In this document: in pieces, positions 1 through 8,268 of the stretch
Layout: the number at the start of each line of letters is the position of its first letter
Position numbering within the stretch: position 1 is the first letter of the stretch
Assembly: GCF_040676675.1 (NCBI RefSeq)
Contig: NZ_JBFAPK010000040.1
Span: forward strand, 1 to 64,000
From: JBFAPK01 sp040676675
GTDB lineage: Bacteria > Actinomycetota > Actinomycetes > Mycobacteriales > Micromonosporaceae
Reading direction: 5' to 3'
Length of the DNA: 64,000 nt
The notes under the pieces: model-generated
What the model saw: only the letters and a program-made list of their open reading frames with translations
Told to the model about the DNA's origin: nothing
Database searches by the model: none
Program-made: the position numbers and the translations under genes

Positions 1-1
1 C

Positions 2-172
2 CGACCGGTGCGGCGCGGAGCGGCCAGCCTGGTCGTGCAGGTCGGCGCCGACCGGCCGGCCGAACTCCTCGCCGCGGCGTACGCCCAACGCCGCCCCGGC
101 GGCCGGTTCGACGTGCTCGCCGCTCTCCCGGCTCAGTCGACCAGGGTCACCCGACCGTCGTCGAGGTCGTAG
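2..172 (+). CDS. C-terminal end of an unidentified protein (partial)
   Basis: An open frame enters from the left edge and ends at TAG 170-172, giving about 56 residues with normal-looking composition (a VVQVGADRPAELLAAAYAQR stretch, then a basic tail). It overlaps the 3' end of the convergent carbonic anhydrase gene by 40 bases. I do not recognise the family. The open frame could be chance in GC-rich DNA, so the call is tentative. Confidence 0.4.
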   Translation, partial: RPVRRGAASLVVQVGADRPAELLAAAYAQRRPGGRFDVLAALPAQSTRVTRPSSRS

Positions 173-843
173 CGGGCACCGACGACCTTGAGGGTCCCGG
201 TCTGCACCTTCTCGGCCACGATCTCGCTGGTCGCGAGGAGCTGCTGGACCTGGGCGTGGACGTTGGCCCGCACGCCCGCCTCCACCACGTCGGTCTCGGT
301 GCCGATCAGCGGCTCGATGATCGGCCGCAGCGCCTCGACGATCGCCCCGATGTGGCCAGGCGCGCTCTCGCCGCCCTGCAGCGCGTTGACGGTGGCCGAG
401 ACGGCGCCGCACCGCTCGTGTCCGAGGACGACCAGCACCAGCGGGTGGAACTCCTCGATCGCGAACTCGATGCTGCCGAGGAGCAGGTCGTCGACGATGT
501 TGCCGGCGACCCGGTTGTCGAAGAGGTCGCCGAGGCCCTGGTCGAAGAGGAGTTCGGGCGGTACGCGGGAGTCGGCGCAGCCGAGTGTGATCGCGAACGG
601 GTGCTGGCCGCTGGCGAGTTCCCGCAGGTGACGCGGCGACTGGTGGGGGTGGCGGGCCCGGCCGGCGACGAAGCGCCGGTTGCCGTCGAGCAGGCGCCGC
701 AGCGCCGCGTCCGGGTTGGCCGGCGGCGCTTCCGTCGCCGGGGCGGCAGCGGCGGCGGGGCCGGCCGTGGCGAGGCCGGCCGCTCCGGCCGCGGTCAGGC
801 CGCCGGCCGCGAGCAGCGATCGGCGGGAGAGCAGGTGCGACAA
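133..843 (-). CDS. Tat-exported beta-class carbonic anhydrase
   Basis: Interconverts CO2 and bicarbonate with a zinc cofactor. I place the start at TTG 841-843 because an AAGGGA ribosome site lies just upstream and it gives a compact twin-arginine signal (SRRSLLAAGG, residues 6-15, then an Ala-rich stretch). The longer in-frame ATG at 981 would bury that signal. Beta-CA signatures are complete: CADSR with Cys89, Asp91 and Arg93, and GHERCGAV with His142 and Cys145, i.e. the Cys-His-Cys zinc site and Asp-Arg dyad. The 236-residue length is normal for the class plus a signal. The enzyme should act outside the membrane. It is monocistronic and convergent with the partial frame at the window edge. 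Confidence 0.9.
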   Translation of the reverse strand: MSHLLSRRSLLAAGGLTAAGAAGLATAGPAAAAAPATEAPPANPDAALRRLLDGNRRFVAGRARHPHQSPRHLRELASGQHPFAITLGCADSRVPPELLFDQGLGDLFDNRVAGNIVDDLLLGSIEFAIEEFHPLVLVVLGHERCGAVSATVNALQGGESAPGHIGAIVEALRPIIEPLIGTETDVVEAGVRANVHAQVQQLLATSEIVAEKVQTGTLKVVGARYDLDDGRVTLVD

Positions 844-1149
844 GAGAGGTTCCCTTCGTACGCGGTACGGGCAGGGGTGAGGAGTCCGCCGCGGGGGAGT
901 GACTCCCGCGCGGCGAAGATCTGCCGATACTGCGTCGTGGGAACGGAGCGCAAAAGAGCGGACGGAGCCGGCGAAACGCATCGAGTGTGCTGACCTGGGC
1001 AGGCCCGATCAGTCGTGTTCCAGACAGTGATCTGGACAACTTGAGTGACCGACCGGAACCTGTTCGCCCGGTCCCCGCCTCCGGACCTGGCCGGTCCCCG
1101 CCGACGGACCTGCCGGAGCCGGCCGCTGGGCTCGGCGAGGCCCCCGACG
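844..1149. promoter_or_regulatory. Intergenic region with 27-bp palindrome upstream of carbonic anhydrase
   Basis: This 306-base gap holds no convincing gene. Its notable element is a near-perfect palindrome at 888-914: arms of 13 bases (GCCGCGGGGGAGT and ACTCCCGCGCGGC) around a single central G, with one mismatch. It lies about 45 bases upstream of the TTG start, so it could be an operator or a leader hairpin for the carbonic anhydrase. I see no clear -35/-10 pair. Confidence 0.45.
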
Positions 1150-2529
1150 TCAGCAGCCGGCGGCGCGTACCGCGTCGGCGGCCTTGCGGGCCGCGATCAG
1201 CACCGGATCCCAGACCGGTGAGTACGGCGGCGCGTAGCCGAGGTCGAGCCCGGCCATCTCCTCCACCGTCATCTCGTTCCACAGCGCCACGGCCAGTGCG
1301 TCGATCCGCTTCGCGGCGTGTGACCGGCCGACGATCTGCGCCCCGAGCAGCAGCCCGGTACGCCGCTCGGCGAGCAGCTTCACCGTCATCGGCGCCGCAT
1401 CCGGCAGGTAGCCCGCCTGGTTGTGCGACTCGACGCGCGTCACGGCGTAGTCGTACCCGGCCTGCCGCGCCTCGCGCTCCAGCAGCCCGGTACGGCCGAC
1501 CTCCAGCTCGCAGACCTTTGTCACCGCCGTGCCGAGCACCCCGGGAAAGGTGAGGTACCCGCCGCCGATGTTGATTCCCGCCACCCGGCCCTGCTTGTTC
1601 GCGTACGTGCCGAGCGGGATGTGCACCGGCTGCCCGGTGAGCCGGTGCCGGGTCTCCACGCAGTCGCCGGCCGCCCAGACCCCGTCGAGGCCCTGGACCC
1701 GCATCCGCGGGTCGACCAGGACCCCGCCCGTCGACCCGAGCGGGAGGCCCGCGGTCCGCGCCAACGCGTTGTTCGGGCGTACGCCCAGGCCCAGCACCAC
1801 CACGTCGGCGGGGATCTCGCTGGCGTCGGTCCGGACCGCGCGGACCCGACCGTCCGAGGCGACCAACCCGTGTATCTCCCGCCCGCTGCGCACGTCGATG
1901 CCGAGTTCGCAGAGCGCCGCCCGGACCAGGGCGCCCATGTCCGGGTCCACGGTCGACATGGGCTCGTCGCGCCGCTCCACCAGGGTGACGTCCAGCCCGC
2001 GCCGGACCAGCGCCTCGGCCATCTCCACCCCGATGTAGCCGCCGCCGGCCACCACCGCCCGACGTGGGGTCGGCTCGGCGTCCAGCCAGGCCAGCAGCGC
2101 CGCGCCGTCGTCGAGGGTCTGTACCCCGAAGATTCCCTCCGGCCCGCCCCGCGCCCAGTCGGGCACCCGGGGCACCGCGCCGGTGGCGTACACCAGGGTG
2201 TCGAACGGCTCGCGGTGCTCCCCGCCGCCACGCAGGTCCCGGGCCACCACCTCGCGCCGGTTCAGGTCGATCGCGGTGACCTCGTGGTGCGTGCGTACGT
2301 CGATGGCGAACTCGTCCCGGAACGTCGCCGGGTCCCGGGCGATCAGGTCGTCCGCGTTCTGGACGAGCCCGCCCACCCAGTAGGGGATGCCGCAGGCCGA
2401 GTACGACGTGTAGTTGCCCCGTTCGAACGCGACGATCCGCAGGTCGTCGGGCCCGCGCAGCCGGCGCGCCTGGGAGGCCGTCGCCATGCCGCCCGCGCTG
2501 CCACCGATCACCACCACCCGTTCGGTCAT
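1150..2529 (-). CDS. FAD-dependent CoA-disulfide reductase / NADH oxidase-like protein
   Basis: Pyridine nucleotide-disulfide oxidoreductase of 459 residues. The N-terminal FAD-binding Rossmann motif is VVIGGSAGG (about residues 6-14). A second nucleotide-binding loop lies near the middle (VVAGGGYIGVEMAE), followed by the GVWAAGDCVE FAD motif. Cys46 in YSACGIPY matches the single redox cysteine of CoA-disulfide reductases and peroxidatic NADH oxidases, so the likely role is NAD(P)H-dependent reduction of a low-molecular-weight disulfide or persulfide, or of oxygen. The C-terminal dimerisation domain is present. The enzyme is cytosolic. ATG 2527-2529 has a GGAG just upstream. Substrate cannot be told from sequence. 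Confidence 0.85.
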   Translation of the reverse strand: MTERVVVIGGSAGGMATASQARRLRGPDDLRIVAFERGNYTSYSACGIPYWVGGLVQNADDLIARDPATFRDEFAIDVRTHHEVTAIDLNRREVVARDLRGGGEHREPFDTLVYATGAVPRVPDWARGGPEGIFGVQTLDDGAALLAWLDAEPTPRRAVVAGGGYIGVEMAEALVRRGLDVTLVERRDEPMSTVDPDMGALVRAALCELGIDVRSGREIHGLVASDGRVRAVRTDASEIPADVVVLGLGVRPNNALARTAGLPLGSTGGVLVDPRMRVQGLDGVWAAGDCVETRHRLTGQPVHIPLGTYANKQGRVAGINIGGGYLTFPGVLGTAVTKVCELEVGRTGLLEREARQAGYDYAVTRVESHNQAGYLPDAAPMTVKLLAERRTGLLLGAQIVGRSHAAKRIDALAVALWNEMTVEEMAGLDLGYAPPYSPVWDPVLIAARKAADAVRAAGC

Positions 2530-2619
2530 GGCTCCGCCCCGTCGCGCCGGCCCCGGCCGCCCGATCGCGCCGCCCGGTCCGGTCGAGCCTTCTCCGGGCG
2601 CGGCGCGGCGCCGCCGGGC

Positions 2620-3921
2620 TCAGCCACGCGTCTGCCGCGCCAGGTCGTCGACGACGGCCAGGAGATCACCGGTACGGGCGTAGACCGCGCGCTGCCGGGC
2701 GGCACCGGTACCGTGCGACCGCAGCCGGTCCAGCAGCGTCGTCACGAGGGCGAGGTCGCCGTGCCGTTCGAGTTCGGGGCGGACCTTGTCGACCAGCCGG
2801 TGCAGCAGCGACCACGCGGGTCGGGTACCGCCGAAGTCGAGATCGACGGCGGCGCCGGCCAGCCCGTCGTGCGCGGCCCGCCAGTGCGCCCCGACGAGCA
2901 GGTGGTGGTCGATCCGGGGGGCGGGGCGGCCGGCCTCGATGTCGTTCAGGGCCGTACCGACCAGCGCCCGGACCAGGGCCGCGATCAGGATCGTGCCGTC
3001 CAGGCTCGGGCAGACGTCGCCGACGCGGATCTCCACGGTCGGGTACGTCGCGGAGAGCCGGGCGTACCAGTAGAGCATCCCCTCGTCGAGCAGCATCCCG
3101 GTGTCGACAAGCTCGTCCAGCAGGCGCTCGTAGTGCGCGTACGACTCCAGCCAGGGCGTCGGCGAGACCGAGGGCCAGTGCGACCAGAGCACCGAGCGCC
3201 AGCTGGCGTACCCGGTGTCGGCGCCGGCGTGGAACGGCGAGTTGGCGGTGGCCGCCTGCAGGATCGGCAGCCACGGGCGCAGGTGGTTGAGCACCTGCAC
3301 GGCCACCTCGCGGTCCGCGACGCCGACGTGCACGTGCATGCCGTTGCAGCCCGGGCCGGGCGAGAGCAGGCGGAACCGTTCGATCATCCGGTGGTAGCGG
3401 GGCTTGCCGACGATTGGCGGTACGGGTCCCTCCACCGGGCCCGTACCGACGGCGAGCAGCCGCGCGCCGGCCTCCTCGGCCGCCTTCGACAGGCCGGTGC
3501 GCAGCAGCCCCAGCGAGTGCCGCAGCGCGGAGAGTTCCAGGCCGGGCGGGCTGCCGATCTCGATCTGGCTGGTCTGGAACTCGTGCTGCACCTGCCCGCG
3601 CAGCTCGGGCGCCACCTTGTCGAGGACCCGCTCCACCGCCGGTACGGCCATCCCGGTGGCCGGGTCGACGAGCAGGAACTCCTCCTCGACGCCGACTGTG
3701 AGCAGCTCCGGTCCGGAGACCGGTTCCGGCTCGGGCTCGACGACGCGGGTCGCGGCCGGTGCGCCGAGGACGGGGTACGGGTTTTCTCCGGCGGGGCGCC
3801 CGTCGCCCGCCCGCACGGCGGACGGGTCGAGGTCGGGCAGCGCGGAGCGGCCGGCGATGCGCTCGCGCAGCACGCCGGCGGTCGCCCGGCCCACCCATGA
3901 GGCCACGTCTCCGGCCATCAT
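2620..3921 (-). CDS. YbdK/GCS2-type carboxylate-amine ligase
   Basis: Glutamate-cysteine ligase family 2 protein. The family starts at TVGVEEEFLLVDPATG and continues with QIEIGSPPG, NGMHVHVGV and the PTVEIRVGDV strand that forms the ATP-grasp-like GCS fold. These enzymes join glutamate to an amine with ATP; the exact product in actinomycetes without glutathione is unknown. Start choice is uncertain: I use ATG 3919-3921 preceded by AAGGCGG, which leaves about 60 residues before the core, and no ATG/GTG lies closer than the GTG in SAVRAGD. It is divergent from the DUF559 gene. Confidence 0.8.
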   Translation of the reverse strand: MMAGDVASWVGRATAGVLRERIAGRSALPDLDPSAVRAGDGRPAGENPYPVLGAPAATRVVEPEPEPVSGPELLTVGVEEEFLLVDPATGMAVPAVERVLDKVAPELRGQVQHEFQTSQIEIGSPPGLELSALRHSLGLLRTGLSKAAEEAGARLLAVGTGPVEGPVPPIVGKPRYHRMIERFRLLSPGPGCNGMHVHVGVADREVAVQVLNHLRPWLPILQAATANSPFHAGADTGYASWRSVLWSHWPSVSPTPWLESYAHYERLLDELVDTGMLLDEGMLYWYARLSATYPTVEIRVGDVCPSLDGTILIAALVRALVGTALNDIEAGRPAPRIDHHLLVGAHWRAAHDGLAGAAVDLDFGGTRPAWSLLHRLVDKVRPELERHGDLALVTTLLDRLRSHGTGAARQRAVYARTGDLLAVVDDLARQTRG

Positions 3922-4042
3922 CACCACCGCCTTCATCACGATATGTCCGGACCAGCTGGTCGGCGGTCCCGACGATTCAATTACCCAGGGTGGCCGGTCC
4001 GGGAAACGCGTCCGGGCCGCGACCGGACGCGCCGCCGGTGCG

Positions 4043-4927
4043 ATGCGGGCGGGCGTCGGGGTGGCGGCGCCCGTCGTAGCGCGGTTCATGTCGCGCAAGG
4101 CGCTGCGGCACCGGGCGGCGACCGGCCGATGGCGGCAGGTCACCCGTGCCGTCTTCGTCACCCACAACGGCCCGGTCGACGTCGAGCAGACCCGTTGGAT
4201 CGCGGTACTCGCCACCGGCGGCCGTGCGGTGCTTGGCGGGCTGACGGCCGCGCAGGCGTGGGGCCTCAACCGGTACGGCGACGGCCGCATTCACCTGCTG
4301 CTTCCCGCCGCGCTGCGGACCAGGTACGCCCCGCCCGGCGTGGTGGTCCACCGCACGACGCTGTTCGGCCCGGAGGACGTCCTCCCGGTGGGCCGGCCGC
4401 CCCGGACCATGCCGGCCCGGTCCCTCGTCGACGCCGCCGCCTGGGCCCGCAGCGACAACGAGGCCAGGGCCATCATCGCGGCCGGCTACCAGCAGCGGCT
4501 CGTCTGGGGCGACGAGATCGCACGGGTGTTGGCGGGGATGTCCCGGGTGCGTCGGCGGAGTCTGATCATCCGGACGGCCGCCGACTCCGCCGGAGGCTCG
4601 CACTCGCTGCCCGAGCTGGATTTCCTCGGCCTGGTCCGGCGGGCCGGGCTGCCCGAGCCGACCCGTCAGCGAATCCGGTACGACGGGTCGGGGCGGCGCC
4701 GGTACCTCGACGTGTACTTCGAGCGCTGGCGGCTGCACGTCGAGATCGACGGTGGGCAGCACCTCGACCCGCGTACCGCCTGGCAGGACATGCGCCGACA
4801 GAACGAGCTCTGGATCGCGGGCGATCGGGTGCTCCGCTTTCCGGCCTGGGCCGTACGCGAGCAGCCGGAACAGGTGCTCGCGCAGGTCGAGTCGGCGCTC
4901 CGAGCGGCCGGCTGGGACGGGGGTTGA
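4043..4927 (+). CDS. AbiEi-like winged-helix N-terminus with DUF559 endonuclease-like C-terminus
   Basis: About 294 residues. The N-terminal part (RHRAATGRWRQVTRAVFVTHNGP) resembles the winged-helix of type IV antitoxin AbiEi-like proteins, then GGLTAAQAWGL. The C-terminal part (RYLDVYFERWRLHVEIDGGQHLDPRTAWQDM...RFPAWAVREQP) is a DUF559/Vsr-like fold with the acidic D-x-E-I-D-G pattern expected of a PD-(D/E)xK nuclease. Such stand-alone genes are abundant in Micromonosporaceae and no partner toxin is next to it. The start is uncertain: ATG 4043 or ATG 4088; the longer one keeps the first helix. Confidence 0.65.
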   Translation: MRAGVGVAAPVVARFMSRKALRHRAATGRWRQVTRAVFVTHNGPVDVEQTRWIAVLATGGRAVLGGLTAAQAWGLNRYGDGRIHLLLPAALRTRYAPPGVVVHRTTLFGPEDVLPVGRPPRTMPARSLVDAAAWARSDNEARAIIAAGYQQRLVWGDEIARVLAGMSRVRRRSLIIRTAADSAGGSHSLPELDFLGLVRRAGLPEPTRQRIRYDGSGRRRYLDVYFERWRLHVEIDGGQHLDPRTAWQDMRRQNELWIAGDRVLRFPAWAVREQPEQVLAQVESALRAAGWDGG

Positions 4928-4963
4928 GCGGCACCCGGCTCCGCGATCGGGATACCGGGCCTG

Positions 4964-5012
4964 CGATCTTGGTACGACCAGGGCCCCTCAGGGGCCGATT
5001 CGCACAAGATCG
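4964..5012. terminator. Compound palindrome, probable terminator or dispersed repeat
   Basis: Outer arms CGATCTTG (4964-4971) and CAAGATCG (5005-5012) enclose a perfect tight hairpin GGCCCC-TCA-GGGGCC (4982-4996). The element follows the DUF559 gene and precedes the DUF6412 gene, consistent with rho-independent-like termination. The GATC-bearing outer arms resemble the larger palindromes at 14990 and 31999. Confidence 0.6.
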
Positions 5013-5061
5013 GTCAAGCCGCGGCTCTCCGGGGCGTGACAGGGGCGGTTAGTCTGTCGTC

Positions 5062-5358
5062 GTGCCAGGCATCGGGATGCTGCTGACGGGGCTCTGGGCG
5101 TACGCGGGTGCGCAGCTCGCCTCGATCTCCGTGCACCCCGCCGAGCTGCTCGCCGGGGCGGCGCTGGCCGCGGCGATGTTCGCCGTCGCCATCGCGGTAC
5201 GCGTCGTCGTCCGCCCGGTCGGCACGGTCGATTCCGCCCGTCGGGCGGCGACCCTGCGGGACCGGGCCCGCCGACTGCGGGTACCGCGCCAGCTCGACCC
5301 CGACTCGGCCGGCCGACCCCGTCCGCGCGCACCGTCGGCGTTCCTCTCGGCCGCGTAG
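5062..5358 (+). CDS. DUF6412 small membrane protein
   Basis: 98 residues from a GTG start. An N-terminal hydrophobic stretch (GMLLTGLWAYAGAQLASI) and a second segment (ELLAGAALAAAMFAVAIAV) predict two membrane passes, followed by a basic tail (RRAATLRDRARRLRVPRQLD). The pattern and the position just before a YidC-type insertase gene match DUF6412 proteins. Function is unknown; conservation next to yidC suggests a membrane-insertion role. No internal promoter is obvious between the two genes (204-base gap). Confidence 0.7.
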   Translation: MPGIGMLLTGLWAYAGAQLASISVHPAELLAGAALAAAMFAVAIAVRVVVRPVGTVDSARRAATLRDRARRLRVPRQLDPDSAGRPRPRAPSAFLSAA

Positions 5359-5562
5359 CGCCGCTGACCACCACCCGTCCGGTCGGATGCCGGAGGGGTC
5401 ATCATGCCGCCGCCGCGCGGCCGATTCCGCCCCGGGCGTGTCCCGCTCCACGGAGTTCCGCTCCGAGGAGCGCCACGAGACACGCCCGGCGCCCCGGATC
5501 ACCGGGGTCGTCGACCGCCCCCTTCCGGGCGGGTTTCCGGAATCGAGCCGAGAGGTCTTCCC

Positions 5563-6486
5563 ATGCTTGCCTTCGCACCACTCGACGGCGCCGTGGGCGT
5601 CGCCGCCACCGTCGTCACCGCGCTCGCCGACGCCGTCGCCCCGCTGGCCGGGTCGGCGGCCACCGCCTGCGCCATCGTCCTGTTCACCATTGCCGTGCGG
5701 TTGCTGATCTCACCGCTGACCTGGGCGCAGATCCGGGGGCAGCGTCGCCAGGCCGCGCTCGCCCCGCGGATCGCCGACCTGCGGCGGCGGTACGCCCGCG
5801 AGCCGGAGAAGCTCCGGAACGAGCTGATGGCGCTCCACCGCGAGGCGGGCACCTCCCCGCTGGCGGGCTGCCTGCCGGGCCTGCTCCAGGCGCCGTTCTT
5901 CGTCGTCATGTACCACCTCTTCGCGACCTCGGCCGGCGCGGCCGTCGGCGGCGGGTTGCTCGCGGAGCGGCTCTTCGGGGTACCGCTGGGGCAGCATCTC
6001 GGCGACGGTCTCGGCGGGGCGGCCGGACCCGTCTTCGGCGTGCTCCTCGCGCTGCTCGCCGGTACCGCCTGGCTCTCGTCCCGCCGGATCCGCCGCTCGG
6101 CCGCCGCCAACGCCGCGAACGCTAACGCCGCTGCCACCGCCACCGCCGCTAACGCCGCCACCGCCAACGCCGCTAACGCCGCCACCGCCAACGCCGCGAA
6201 GGTCGGGGGCGCTGCCAGCGCGGCGGGAGCGGCGGCCGGCAGGAATGCGCGGAACGCGGCGGCCGGCACGAACCCGACCGGCGCGGCGCCGGAACTGCCC
6301 GGGGCCGGGTTGCTGGTCAAGATCATGCCGTTGCTCCCGTACACGACCCTGCTCGCGGCGGCGGTCGTACCGCTGGCGGCGGTGCTCTATCTGGTCACCA
6401 CCACCGCCTGGACGGCGCTGGAGCAGGGGGTGCTGCGGCGGGAGAAGGCATCGACGGCTGTTGACATGTTGGGCGCCGCGTCGTAG
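5563..6486 (+). CDS. YidC/Oxa1 family membrane protein insertase with a low-complexity insert
   Basis: Inserts membrane proteins into the cytoplasmic membrane. The start ATG 5563 has AGAGG upstream and gives 307 residues. Hydrophobic segments occur near 30-50 (ATACAIVLFTIAVRLLISPLT, the Oxa1 first core helix), 98-120 (GCLPGLLQAPFFVVMYHLF), 150-172 and 255-285. The charged hairpin IRGQRRQAALAPRIADLRRRY follows the first core helix, as in the family. Between the last two helices lies an odd run of only Ala, Asn and Thr (about residues 180-212), encoded by tandem repeats. The family is usually without such an insert. This is probably a second, non-essential YidC paralogue paired with DUF6412. 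Confidence 0.85.
   Translation: MLAFAPLDGAVGVAATVVTALADAVAPLAGSAATACAIVLFTIAVRLLISPLTWAQIRGQRRQAALAPRIADLRRRYAREPEKLRNELMALHREAGTSPLAGCLPGLLQAPFFVVMYHLFATSAGAAVGGGLLAERLFGVPLGQHLGDGLGGAAGPVFGVLLALLAGTAWLSSRRIRRSAAANAANANAAATATAANAATANAANAATANAAKVGGAASAAGAAAGRNARNAAAGTNPTGAAPELPGAGLLVKIMPLLPYTTLLAAAVVPLAAVLYLVTTTAWTALEQGVLRREKASTAVDMLGAAS
6148..6195 (+). repeat. 24-bp perfect tandem repeat inside yidC-like gene
   Basis: Two identical 24-base copies (6148-6171 and 6172-6195), each encoding ANAATANA, sit within a longer Ala/Asn/Thr-coding region from about 6100 to 6200. The unit is a multiple of three, so copy changes would keep the frame. Confidence 0.9.
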
Positions 6487-6498
6487 AAATCGAGGGAA

Positions 6499-6514
6499 GA
6501 GAGAGCGCTCTCTC
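6499..6514. promoter_or_regulatory. LacI-type operator palindrome upstream of GH16 gene
   Basis: GAGAGAGCGCTCTCTC is a perfect 16-base palindrome centred on the CG step, the layout of LacI/CebR-family operators (core GAGCGCTC) that control actinobacterial glycoside hydrolases. It lies 264 bases before the GH16 start and directly after the yidC-like stop. No LacI gene is present in the window, so the regulator would be encoded elsewhere. Confidence 0.7.
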
Positions 6515-6600
6515 AATCGCCGGCGCAGCCCCGTGTCTCCCGCGCCGCGTCACCACGGCCCGCCGTCCCCGTCCCCGTCCGACTCCGACGCACCGTCCGG

Positions 6601-6702
6601 AGGCAAGCACCGTCCCCCGGGAAGCACCGTCGGGAGGCAAGCACTGCCCCCCGGGAAGCACCGTCGGGAGGCAAGCACCGTCCCCCGGGAAGCACGGTCG
6701 GA
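6601..6702. repeat. 34-bp tandem repeat, three copies, in GH16 upstream region
   Basis: Copies at 6601-6634, 6635-6668 and 6669-6702 share a unit starting AGGCAAGCAC with two or three substitutions; shorter degenerate pieces (GGAAGCACC) continue to about 6745. They lie between the operator palindrome and the GH16 start, so they would be in the 5' untranslated region. There are no spacers between units, so this is not a CRISPR array. Confidence 0.85.
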
Positions 6703-6777
6703 GGCGCCGTCAGCAGGAAGCACCCTCCCCAGGAAGCACCGTCCCCCAAGATCGTCCCCCGAAGAGAGGCCACCACC

Positions 6778-8253
6778 ATGACAGTCCAGCCTCCGCTGCG
6801 GCCGGCGCGCGTCGCCGGTCCGGACCCCGGCACCGGCGCGGTCCGGCACCCGTACCCGCGCCGGTCCCCGTGGGCCGGCCGCCCCATCCGGCTCATGGCC
6901 GTACTCACCGTGATCACCACCGCCGTGGCGGCGGTCAGCGTCACCGCCCGCGCGGCGGTACCGCCGCCTCCGGCCGGCTGGAGCCTGGTGTGGAGCGACG
7001 ACTTCACCGGCGCGGCCAACACGCTGCCGTCCGCCGCCAACTGGATCATCGACACCGGGACCAGCTACCCGGGCGGCCCGCCCAACTGGGGCACCGGCGA
7101 GATCCAGACCTACACCAACAGCACCACCAACGTCAGTCACGACGGCGCCGGCAACCTGCGGATCACCCCGGTCCGCGGCTCCTCCGGCCAGTGGACCTCC
7201 GCCCGCATCGAGACGGTACGGACGAACTTCAAGCCGCCCTCCGGTGGCGTGCTCGCCATCGAGGGTCGCATCCAGATGCCGAACGTCACCGGCGCCGCGG
7301 CGGCCGGCTACTGGCCCGCGTTCTGGGCGCTGGGCGCGCCGTACCGGGGCAACTACCAGAACTGGCCGAGCATCGGCGAGTTCGACGTGATGGAGAACGT
7401 CAACGGCCTCAACACCGTGTACGGGGTGCTGCACTGCGGCGTCGCGCCGGGCGGGCCGTGCAACGAGTTCAACGGCCTCGGCGCCAACCGGGCCTGCCCC
7501 GGCTCGACGTGCCAGTCGGCGTTCCACACGTACCGCTTCGAGTGGGACGCCAGCGTCAACCCGCAGCAACTGCGCTGGTACGTCGACGGCCAGCAGTACC
7601 ACACGGTGACCCAGACGCAGGTCGGGCAGCCGCACTGGGGCAACATGACCAACCACGCCGGCTACTTCCTGCTGCTCAACGTGGCGATGGGCGGCTCGTT
7701 CCCGAACGGCGTGGCGGGCACCACCACCCCGACCTCCGCCACCGTCTCGGGCCGGTCGATGCTCGTCGACTACGTGGCCGTCTACAGCCGCGGTGGCGGC
7801 GGCACCCCGCCGACCACGCCGCCCACCACCCCGCCCGGCGGCGGCGGGGGCAGTGCCTACTCGACGATCGAGGCCGAGGCGTTCAACGGGCAGAGCGGCG
7901 CCGGGGTCGAGACATGCAGCGAGGGTGGGCAGAACCTGTCGAACCTGGCCAACGGCGACTGGGCCCGGTACGACCGGATCGACTTCGGTTCGACCCCGCC
8001 CCGGGACTTCGTCGCGCGGGTCGCGTCGGGCGCGGCCGGTGGGGTCAGCGGGCTGGTCGAGGTACGGATCGACAGCCCGACCAGCGCCCCGATCGGCGGC
8101 TTCGCGGTGGGGAACACCGGCGGCTGGCAGAGCTGGCGGTCGGTACCCGGGAACGTCTCGGCGGTGACGGGCGTGCACACCGTCTACCTGACCTTCACCA
8201 GCGGGCAGCCGAGCGACTTCGTCAACGTCAACTGGTTCACCTTCCGGCGCTGA
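6778..8253 (+). CDS. Secreted GH16 endo-beta-1,3-glucanase with CBM6
   Basis: 491 residues. The N-terminus has a long basic region, then a hydrophobic signal core (LMAVLTVITTAVAAVSVTARA, to about residue 60); a later ATG inside that core is a less likely start. The GH16 catalytic domain (about 65-335) carries the EFDVME motif with Glu201 nucleophile, Asp203 and Glu206 acid/base. A Pro/Thr-Gly linker (GGGGTPPTTPPTTPPGGGGG) leads to a C-terminal CBM6-like module (about 360-491, STIEAEAFNGQSGAGVET...WFTFRR). Likely secreted to degrade laminarin or related beta-glucans. Transcription probably starts near the palindrome at 6499. A double hairpin follows. Confidence 0.92.
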   Translation: MTVQPPLRPARVAGPDPGTGAVRHPYPRRSPWAGRPIRLMAVLTVITTAVAAVSVTARAAVPPPPAGWSLVWSDDFTGAANTLPSAANWIIDTGTSYPGGPPNWGTGEIQTYTNSTTNVSHDGAGNLRITPVRGSSGQWTSARIETVRTNFKPPSGGVLAIEGRIQMPNVTGAAAAGYWPAFWALGAPYRGNYQNWPSIGEFDVMENVNGLNTVYGVLHCGVAPGGPCNEFNGLGANRACPGSTCQSAFHTYRFEWDASVNPQQLRWYVDGQQYHTVTQTQVGQPHWGNMTNHAGYFLLLNVAMGGSFPNGVAGTTTPTSATVSGRSMLVDYVAVYSRGGGGTPPTTPPTTPPGGGGGSAYSTIEAEAFNGQSGAGVETCSEGGQNLSNLANGDWARYDRIDFGSTPPRDFVARVASGAAGGVSGLVEVRIDSPTSAPIGGFAVGNTGGWQSWRSVPGNVSAVTGVHTVYLTFTSGQPSDFVNVNWFTFRR

Positions 8254-8268
8254 CGGGCGCCGCACCCC

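Noticed and set aside
1423..3900. Very long plus-strand open frame opposite the flavoprotein and ligase genes
   Set aside because: It is rich in Arg/Pro/Gly with no domain, and lies antisense to two well-supported genes; typical shadow of high-GC coding.
6601..6702. Regular 34-bp units that could be a CRISPR array
   Set aside because: The units are directly adjacent without variable spacers and there are no cas genes in the window.
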